Part shown: piece after piece, positions 6,232 through 10,867 of the stretch | How the letters are laid out: each line of letters starts with the position of its first letter | Position numbering within the stretch: the stretch's first letter is position 1 | NCBI GenBank assembly: GCA_028697695.1 | Contig: JAQVEI010000031.1 | Span: 1 to 10,867 of the forward strand | Reading direction: 5' to 3' | Origin: Lentimicrobiaceae bacterium | Lineage (GTDB): Bacteria > Bacteroidota > Bacteroidia > Bacteroidales > Lentimicrobiaceae | Length of the DNA: 10,867 nt | Position numbers and translations under genes: made by a program | Notes under the pieces: model-generated | Told to the model about the DNA's origin: nothing | The model's input: the letters and a program-made list of their open reading frames with translations, nothing else | The model's database searches: none

Positions 6232-6492
6232 TTACATAAAGGCAGCGGCCCCGCCTAAAAGAGCACCAAAAACAGTTAACAATAAAATTATGCCTATGAG
6301 TGAAATTACTAATCCGGCAATAGCTAATCCTTTCGGCTCTTTAAATATTCCCACAAAAGATAATATCAACCCTGTTAACCAGATTAACCACCCTAAAATG
6401 GGTACCCAGCCTAAAAATATCGCTAATAGTGCTAAAACAAAACCAGCAGTTCCTATCCCATTTGTTTTACGATTTGTTTGATTAATCACCAC
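6232..6492 (-). CDS. small two-helix membrane protein, DUF4190-like
   Basis: 86 residues with a short polar Asn/Thr/Lys head, then two hydrophobic segments at about 16-50 and 57-84 separated by FKEPKGLA. The pattern GTAGFVLALLAIFLGW ... GLAIAGLVISLIGIILLL, with Gly and Ala at helix-packing positions, is typical of DUF4190-like and related small inner-membrane proteins, whose function is not established. The start is unusual: the only in-frame candidates are tandem GTG codons at 6492 and 6489, directly after an in-frame TGA upstream. A better start, the ATG at 6502, lies in another frame (MTNSGD, then stop) and would join this frame by loss of one T at about 6482-6486. It stands alone, with no coding neighbour close by on its strand. 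Confidence 0.75.
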   Translation of the reverse strand: MVINQTNRKTNGIGTAGFVLALLAIFLGWVPILGWLIWLTGLILSFVGIFKEPKGLAIAGLVISLIGIILLLTVFGALLGGAAAFM

Positions 6493-7194
6493 TGTTTGTC
6501 ATGGCTGACTTTGAAGGTTTTGATAATCGTTTTCCATCTCTTAAGTGTATTTATTGTTTCACTACTCATAAGGCTTTTCGCATCCGCCCCGTTTTTAAAA
6601 TGGTTTCTGGTCTCCACTATTTTGCTTTATAAAGGGTTTATTTTTTTCGTACTATTTCACTCTTATCTTACTTTTATCCTGTTAATTGAAGGCAAAACAC
6701 GCTACATAAAAACTCACCTCACAATATTACTTTTTATTTAATTGCTGCACAACCCCATTTTTGGCCATTTTTGCTTATCCCTGAATTTGGGGATAGATTA
6801 CACATAATATATTATTCCCACTAAAATTATTTGCGTTCATAAGATCGCTTCAACATTTACACTGATGGAATTTGGTAAATAAAACATACGACATTCATGA
6901 TTGATCCCCAAAAGTGAATGAAGGTAAGATTTACCCCAATCTTTTAAACGAGGGTTTTTTTGTAATTTTTCCCTCGTATTAAAAACGATCGTAAAATTTA
7001 CCTTAAAAAAGGTCTGATGAATTTTTTTTGTTTTTTACAAGTCAGGCAGTGTATTAACCCTAAAACTGGAATATAGGGATAACCTGTAGCCACTAGCCAC
7101 GAGCAATATCTTGAAAAACTTTAAAGTGGGAAATACAACCTATAGCGACAATAGGGAGATAAGCGGCTGATAGTAAATTGAAAAGAACTTACTT
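6493..7194. other. about 700 bases without a convincing gene
   Basis: No frame here gives a protein I would defend. A plus-strand open frame (6478-6741) starts only at TTG, is almost all Leu/Ile/Phe from T-rich DNA, and overlaps the DUF4190-like gene. The stretch does hold structure: a 6-bp hairpin TATCCC/GGGATA at 6776-6795, a separated inverted pair TTTGGGGAT (6786-6794) and ATCCCCAAA (6904-6912), a large nested inverted repeat at 6921-7004, and a 7-bp tandem TAGCCAC-TAGCCAC just before 7105. No clear promoter or terminator for the flanking genes was identified. Confidence 0.6.
6921..7004. repeat. large nested imperfect inverted repeat
   Basis: Outer arms of 14 bases, AAGGTAAGATTTAC (6921-6934) and GTAAAATTTACCTT (6991-7004), pair at 12 of 14 positions. 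Inner arms TTTTAAACGAGGG (6942-6954) and CCCTCGTATTAAAA (6971-6984) pair over 13 bases with one bulged A. The loop is 16 bases and T-rich. Short unpaired spacers of 7 and 6 bases separate the two stems. The whole could fold into one 84-base hairpin with an internal loop. No target-site duplication or transposase is visible, so a MITE is unproven; a structured RNA or a protein-binding site are alternatives. Confidence 0.7.
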
Positions 7195-7812
7195 TCACAC
7201 CAGCCCCTGCCTGATAGCGATAGCGACCAGTTCAGCTACGTTTTTGGCACCGGTTTTGATACGAGCTATCTTAATATGAGATTCTATGGTATGCGCAGAC
7301 AGATGCATAAGTTCAGCCGTGACTTTTGTATTACGCCCCTCGGCCAGATGTTTTATTACTTTAATTTCCTGAGGACTTAGGTGACTTCCTGTATAGTGGA
7401 TGGTTATGCGGTTTGGTTTTTCATCGGTGTGAACTAAATAATCACTATACCCCTGATGGATACGTTTGATGGCATTGCTGATATCTGTTATACCCGACTC
7501 TTTGCTGCGAAATCCCTCCGCACCGTTTTTCCGAAGGGAATCTATGAGCATTTTATCGTTGAGCGAAGTGAGAATAAGCACTTTTACTTCAGGCTTGATT
7601 TTTTTGATGGCTATCAGGGTCTCCTCACCATTCATTTCTGGCATATCCACATCCAGCAACATCACATCTATGGGTTCAACGGCCACTGCCTGCAGTGCCT
7701 CTTTACCGTTTTGGGCGTGTCCCACCATTTCTATTCCGGGATCTGATTTCAGGTAAGCAATTAATCCTTCTTTAAAACTCTGATGGTCGTCGGTGATAAA
7801 TACTTTTATCAT
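7195..7812 (-). CDS. NarL/FixJ-type response regulator (REC + LuxR helix-turn-helix)
   Basis: Cytoplasmic transcription regulator of 205 residues. Receiver domain at about 1-122 with the acidic pair D8/D9, phosphoacceptor D54 in DVMLLDVDMPEMNG, conserved T82 in LILTS and K104 in FRSKES, so all key receiver residues are present. The LuxR-type DNA-binding domain occupies about 140-205 (LSPQEIKVIKHLAEGRNTKV; LSAHTIESHIKIARIKTGAK; AELVAIAIRQGLV). The ATG at 7812 overlaps the kinase stop (ATGA), implying coupled translation, and the partner is therefore the HisKA_3 kinase immediately upstream. Target genes are not known; family members often regulate neighbouring or respiration- and stress-related operons. 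The regulator itself is intact even though its kinase is broken in two frames. Confidence 0.95.
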   Translation of the reverse strand: MIKVFITDDHQSFKEGLIAYLKSDPGIEMVGHAQNGKEALQAVAVEPIDVMLLDVDMPEMNGEETLIAIKKIKPEVKVLILTSLNDKMLIDSLRKNGAEGFRSKESGITDISNAIKRIHQGYSDYLVHTDEKPNRITIHYTGSHLSPQEIKVIKHLAEGRNTKVTAELMHLSAHTIESHIKIARIKTGAKNVAELVAIAIRQGLV

Positions 7813-8627
7813 ATCTCTTCACTTTTGATGTTGGCAATAAGCGTGGTGCCATGTCCCGGCCGGCTGTCAATAATCAGTTCACCCTCCAGTTGATTTTCGA
7901 TGCGCATTCGCATGTTGTGCAATCCCAGGCCATGGTGCACGCTCTTCACATCGAAACCTTTGCCATTGTCGCAAATGACCATAGTCAAATGTTTATCCTG
8001 GCGCACCAGTTGGATATCTACCTCCGTGGCTTCGGAGTGCTTCAATATATTATTAAGGGCTTCCTGAAACACCCGGTATAGCATCAATTGAACTGCGGAT
8101 GATAAATGGCAATTTAGCTGATGAAAATAAACATTAAAATGAGCGCAACTGCAGGAAAGTATTTGATACAAACTACTTTCGATAGCATTGGTGAGGCCAA
8201 CCCGTTGTAAGACAAAAACAGAATGGTTGTGCGAAATATCGCGAACTTCTTTTATCAAATCTGTAACTGCGCATATTGATTGAGATATACCAGAATAATC
8301 CTGTGCTTGCTGCTGAGCCTCCAGGTTCAATTTAATCAAAGCCAGTTGGCAACCTATGCTGTCATGCAATTCTTTGGAAATTCGCTTGCGTTCTTTTTCC
8401 TGACCATCAAGCAACAGGCCAATATTCTTACGTTTTTCCTCTCTCAACTCAGCAGTGCGTTGCTGAACTTCATCCTTAAGATGGCCGTTCAGGTACCTGA
8501 TATGTTGCTTAGCCAGAAAATCATTGCGGGTTATTGTTTCAAGGTAATAGGCGGCATACAGACTCAGAAAACTACTACATACAATAAAAAACAGACTGTT
8601 GATAAAGGTTTGCGTAAGATTGATGGG
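7809..8627 (-). CDS. sensor histidine kinase, catalytic half (HisKA_3 + HATPase), frame-separated from its membrane half
   Basis: NarL-family kinase core. Reading from the upstream stop, the open frame first gives NLTQTFINSLFFIVCSSF and LSLYAAYYLETITRN, the last membrane helix and its exit, then a short coiled linker (HLKDEVQQRTAELREEKRKN). The HisKA_3 motif EKERKRISKELHDSIG carries the phosphoacceptor His. The HATPase part has the N box FQEALNNILKHSEA, the G1 box CDNGKGFD and the G2 box GLGLHNMRMRIENQLEG. There is no ATG or GTG start in this frame before the His motif, only a TTG at 8447, so the piece is not an independent gene. It must be joined to the membrane half (8564-9160) by a -1 shift between 8630 and 8567. 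Its TGA overlaps the regulator's ATG. Confidence 0.9.
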   Translation of the reverse strand, partial: PINLTQTFINSLFFIVCSSFLSLYAAYYLETITRNDFLAKQHIRYLNGHLKDEVQQRTAELREEKRKNIGLLLDGQEKERKRISKELHDSIGCQLALIKLNLEAQQQAQDYSGISQSICAVTDLIKEVRDISHNHSVFVLQRVGLTNAIESSLYQILSCSCAHFNVYFHQLNCHLSSAVQLMLYRVFQEALNNILKHSEATEVDIQLVRQDKHLTMVICDNGKGFDVKSVHHGLGLHNMRMRIENQLEGELIIDSRPGHGTTLIANIKSEEI

Positions 8628-8630
8628 TCA
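8564..8630 (-). other. frameshift window of the kinase, containing T TTT TTA
   Basis: The two frames of the kinase are both open only between the TGA at 8630-8628 (catalytic frame) and the TGA at 8566-8564 (membrane frame). Joining them needs a -1 shift. In the membrane frame the codons TGT TTT TTA occur at 8593-8585, so T TTT TTA sits exactly as an X XXY YYZ slippery heptamer. Alternatively, one C missing from the CCC run at 8627-8625 (minus strand) would restore a single frame and a cleaner helix. Mutation, sequencing error and recoding cannot be told apart here. Confidence 0.85.
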
Positions 8631-9160
8631 TCGGGAGGTATGGGTTTAATAAAAGCCAAAAATACTACAATATATGCTACAATTACGAAAACATTTAACA
8701 GGGCAGAATGCACAAAACGTACACGCAAATAAAAGGTAACAATCGCCGAAGTTAGAATAAGTCCTGGGTAAAAAAAACTAAAATCATAACCGTTTTGGTT
8801 AAGCAAAAGCAATTTCCAAAGTATCCCAACCGTTGCTACCAGTCCAAAAAACAATAAAAACCACTGCATGTATCTGGCAAAAGCTTTTGTATATGAGAGG
8901 ACCAAAATTATTGAAAAGATACTACACACTATAATCCGGTTAACAATAAGTTGGGCCTCCAATTCCGGAAAGACCTTGAAATCAATGAAATAAAAAACCA
9001 AATAAATAAAGATAGAAATTAGGAGGCCAAAACGAACCTGAACTTTAACACGTTCGAAATAGTCGATAATAAAACGTTTTTCTTTATACTTATCACTAAA
9101 ACCAAAGAGGATATTCCAACAGTTAACTTTTTCGGGCGATGGGATCATATTCTTTTCCAT
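8564..9160 (-). CDS. sensor histidine kinase, N-terminal membrane-sensor half
   Basis: Membrane part of the same kinase, 198 residues from the ATG at 9160 (MEKNMIPSPEKVNCWN). A polar head of about 36 residues with FERVKVQVR before the membrane is followed by five hydrophobic helices at about 40-58, 70-92, 98-120, 127-147 and 150-172, the arrangement of small integral-membrane sensor domains (MASE- or 5TM-like, exact family not recognised). There is no periplasmic ligand domain. The reading then passes KPIPPDDP and hits a stop after LLYVVVF; the sixth helix and the kinase core continue in the -1 frame. If the frames are joined the full kinase is about 450 residues, normal for the family. The gene heads the kinase-regulator pair. 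Confidence 0.85.
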   Translation of the reverse strand: MEKNMIPSPEKVNCWNILFGFSDKYKEKRFIIDYFERVKVQVRFGLLISIFIYLVFYFIDFKVFPELEAQLIVNRIIVCSIFSIILVLSYTKAFARYMQWFLLFFGLVATVGILWKLLLLNQNGYDFSFFYPGLILTSAIVTFYLRVRFVHSALLNVFVIVAYIVVFLAFIKPIPPDDPSILRKPLSTVCFLLYVVVF

Positions 9161-9531
9161 TTGCGGGCATTATGAAAACCTGAAAAAAGAAAATATGAAT
9201 TATACATATTCAAAGATAGTGAATTTTCAACAGAGTGATCACTTTTTGCACTAAAAGCTACTCTTTACTTTTAAGTGTTTGTGTTAATAACTCTGTACGA
9301 GCTTATCTGTAACGCATTTAAATCTTATTCAAAATATTTCTACATCACAAAAACCCTGATCTTTTCGAAGGCCCAACAGTAAGCGAGTTACGGGAATATC
9401 TTATGCTATTTATTGACAGTTCTCCGAATAGCAATTTCTGATGAAGTTTGCGGAATGCCTGAGCTGTTTATTCTGGATAATCTCTATGCAGTTATTTGTC
9501 TGCTCAATATTATAAATAAACAATGAATTGT
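9161..9531. other. 371-base intergenic stretch upstream of the kinase
   Basis: No convincing gene. The right-hand part, 9322-9526 plus strand, is open in one frame to 9441 (39 codons, with GPTVSELREYLMLFIDS) and then in the next frame to 9526 (with MPELFILDNLYAVICLLN), which might be a decayed short gene, but no start and no family are visible. The part nearest the kinase contains the probable promoter elements listed separately. No terminator for the MbnP-like gene is evident. Confidence 0.5.
9211..9243 (-). promoter_or_regulatory. possible kinase promoter box TATCTTTG with adjacent 10-bp palindrome
   Basis: On the minus strand TATCTTTG (9218-9211) is a full match to the Bacteroidota -7 box and lies 50 bases before the kinase ATG at 9160. 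No TTG is found at the normal spacing; instead the perfect palindrome AGTGATCACT (9234-9243) sits 15 bases upstream, about where the -33 region would be. This arrangement would suit a promoter needing an activator or blocked by a repressor. Both elements are short and could be chance. Confidence 0.35.
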
Positions 9532-10353
9532 TTAATCAAAAAGTTCAAGTGTAAAAACATCTTTCCCATTTACGCATCCCATATGCATGGCATCCTGATT
9601 TTGCATAATGGCTCCTCCCCAAATATTGTGGTCATATATTAGCGGCGAAACAAACCAACGCTCCACATTCATCACCAATTTCAATTTGGTGAATTTTTCT
9701 TCTTCGATTACAAATGAAGTTCCCGGCACGTTTACACTGAAAGAGTTGTCGATAAATTCAATGATATCCCCCACCTGGCCTGTATTGTTCCTGTATATCT
9801 GACCAATACCCAAATGAAAATCAAATGGCCGGCGCAAACCAACTGTATCACGCCACCACCCGTTTAACATAAGATAGTGATATCCGCCTCCAAGCACTTC
9901 AGGCCAGGCCATATTTACTTCGGGAGGATTCACAAACATGAAGGATTTGTTTTTGGAAGACCGTATGCCAAAAGTAAAGGATAAGCTATCGTAACTTCCG
10001 GTGGGAAAATCTCCGGTGATTAGCCATTCCTGAGTTTCGGGTAGTTTGGTATCCGTATAATGAATGTCGTTTAAATTACCTGTAGAAATTATATTTCCAT
10101 TGTTTTGATAGAGTTTTATCTCTGAAATGAAATACATAATTTCTTTCACCTCATAGGGGTTGCCGGCAGCATTGGTGTACTGCATGCTGTTAAAAACCAG
10201 TGCTTCTCCATTAATTTTATGGTCAAAATGAAACTGTATACCCCGGGCTTTCAATTCCGGTTCTTTGTCTTCACACGACCACATCAGGCCCGGCAATATA
10301 ATCAGCCGAAACAGGGTTTTTAGCCATAGCCGCTTAGAATTTTTTTCTCTCAT
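9532..10353 (-). CDS. MbnP-like lipoprotein (probable copper-binding, TonB-receptor partner)
   Basis: Exported protein of 273 residues from the ATG at 10353; a TTG 21 bases upstream would only lengthen the head and lies across the previous gene's end. Basic N-terminus, hydrophobic segment, and a lipobox-like LMWSC with the lipid Cys at about residue 27, so it is probably anchored to a membrane. The body has the MbnP-family features: a beta-rich start with GIQFHFDHKINGEAL, the strand EIMYFISEIKLY, the FGIRSS stretch, the core MAWPEVLGGGYHYLMLNGWW at about 148-167, and a C-terminal MHMGCVNG. In studied relatives MbnP binds copper through a Trp-derived kynurenine made by the diheme enzyme MbnH. 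No MbnH gene follows here. It starts 10 bases after the TonB-dependent receptor and is surely co-transcribed with it. Confidence 0.85.
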   Translation of the reverse strand: MREKNSKRLWLKTLFRLIILPGLMWSCEDKEPELKARGIQFHFDHKINGEALVFNSMQYTNAAGNPYEVKEIMYFISEIKLYQNNGNIISTGNLNDIHYTDTKLPETQEWLITGDFPTGSYDSLSFTFGIRSSKNKSFMFVNPPEVNMAWPEVLGGGYHYLMLNGWWRDTVGLRRPFDFHLGIGQIYRNNTGQVGDIIEFIDNSFSVNVPGTSFVIEEEKFTKLKLVMNVERWFVSPLIYDHNIWGGAIMQNQDAMHMGCVNGKDVFTLELFD

Positions 10354-10363
10354 GGGAGACTTT

Positions 10364-10867
10364 TTACAAATCAATGACCAAATTTATATAAAATGTACGA
10401 CCCGGTTCATATAAGCTGTTTGTGCTGCCAATAATATTCCGGTTAAGATGCATGGTGTAAGCCCGATTGGTAAGGTTTTTAACGCCCAGAAGCAAAGTAG
10501 CAAAAGTGAAGGGGCGATAGGTAAGACCAGGCTCGAACAGCACAAAACCGGGCGTTGGTTTTTCATAGGCACTTTTTGAAACCGCTTGTTGATTTAAGGC
10601 CAAAACGATGACCAGTTCCGGTTGCAGCATATTGTTGAGGAATGAATAGCTGGTTTTAAATATTGCTTCAAAAGGTGGAATTTCAGGGATAGGATCATTT
10701 TTTAAAGTTACTGTACCTATTGCCTGATTATTTTCGAGGATAATTTTTTCGATTTCCGTGAAATAGGCATAGGTATATCCGGCATTCACTACAACCGAAA
10801 GTTTTTGATACATAATAGCCGATCCCCCCGCCTCAAAACCAAGCAACGTCACCCATTGCACATTGTT
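10364..10867 (-). CDS. TonB-dependent outer-membrane receptor, C-terminal part (cut by window edge)
   Basis: The last 167 codons of a beta-barrel receptor, open to the right edge of the window and continuing beyond it. Alternating strands typical of the barrel are visible: SVVVNAGYTYAYF, FEAIFKTSYSFL, PELVIVLALNQQAV, ATLLLGVKNLTNRAYTMHLN, and the final strand EPGRTFYINLVIDL. GVKNLTNRAY and the closing EPGRTF are hallmarks of the family's C-terminus. The plug domain and TonB box are outside the window. Paired with the MbnP-like lipoprotein 10 bases downstream, it probably imports copper or a copper chelate, with energy from a TonB complex such as the one at 646-2661. Substrate is inferred from the partner only. 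Confidence 0.92.
   Translation of the reverse strand, partial: NNVQWVTLLGFEAGGSAIMYQKLSVVVNAGYTYAYFTEIEKIILENNQAIGTVTLKNDPIPEIPPFEAIFKTSYSFLNNMLQPELVIVLALNQQAVSKSAYEKPTPGFVLFEPGLTYRPFTFATLLLGVKNLTNRAYTMHLNRNIIGSTNSLYEPGRTFYINLVIDL

Noticed and set aside
6478..6741. Plus-strand hydrophobic open frame of 87 codons
   Set aside because: Starts only at TTG, is almost pure Leu/Ile/Phe from T-rich DNA, overlaps the DUF4190-like gene and has no promoter or terminator.
7075..7092. TAGGGATAAC resembling the first half of the I-SceI homing site
   Set aside because: Only the first 10 bases match and the rest diverges; no homing endonuclease or intron nearby. Chance match.
7089..7107. Tandem TAGCCAC-TAGCCAC, and CTAGCCACGA found inverted at 6139-6148
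   Set aside because: Only two short units and one 10-base match; too little to call a repeat family without a genome-wide search.
9322..9526. Two consecutive plus-strand open frames that could be a decayed short gene
   Set aside because: No start codon, needs a frameshift, and no family recognised; kept only as a remark on the intergenic region.

Overview
The window looks like a chromosomal segment of a member of the Bacteroidota. Grounds: an exbB-exbD-tonB-folC gene string, a TonB-dependent receptor paired with an MbnP-like lipoprotein, promoters of the Bacteroidota type (TTG, about 19 bp, then TAnnTTTG), and weak or absent Shine-Dalgarno sites. No phage, insertion sequence, CRISPR array, tRNA or rRNA was recognised. 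Genus cannot be decided from the sequence alone.

Layout. Positions 1-2661 (minus strand): a tight operon exbB-exbD-tonB-folC, with folC running off the left end. ExbB/ExbD form the proton channel that energises a TonB-like coupling protein; FolC is folate polyglutamation. Positions 2850-3465 (minus): a short single-span membrane protein of 40 residues with its own strong terminator, and upstream of it an orphan ORF with a hydrophobic N-terminus. Positions 3487-3537 hold divergent promoter elements. Positions 3632-5944 (plus): an ECF sigma factor, a zinc-finger membrane anti-sigma factor, a membrane-anchored CnrX/Spy-like periplasmic sensor and an exported Gly/Arg-rich Spy/ZraP-like protein, closed by a strong hairpin terminator. 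This reads as a self-contained envelope or metal-stress module.

Positions 5945-7194 are gene-poor: a gene remnant with no start, a DUF4190-like two-helix membrane protein starting at GTG, and about 700 bases with no convincing gene but with a large nested inverted repeat. Positions 7195-9160 (minus): a NarL-type two-component system. The response regulator is intact. The kinase is split between two frames by a -1 shift, and the overlap contains the heptamer T TTT TTA in the right frame and direction for -1 slippage. Positions 9532-10867 (minus): an MbnP-like lipoprotein and the C-terminus of the TonB-dependent receptor upstream of it, probably a metal (copper) acquisition pair.

Functional links (inference): the ExbB-ExbD-TonB complex at the left could energise the receptor at the right. 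The sigma module and the receptor/MbnP pair both point to envelope metal handling. Most genes here are standard families. The least ordinary items are the frameshifted kinase with its slippery heptamer, the 40-residue membrane protein and the structured non-coding stretch.
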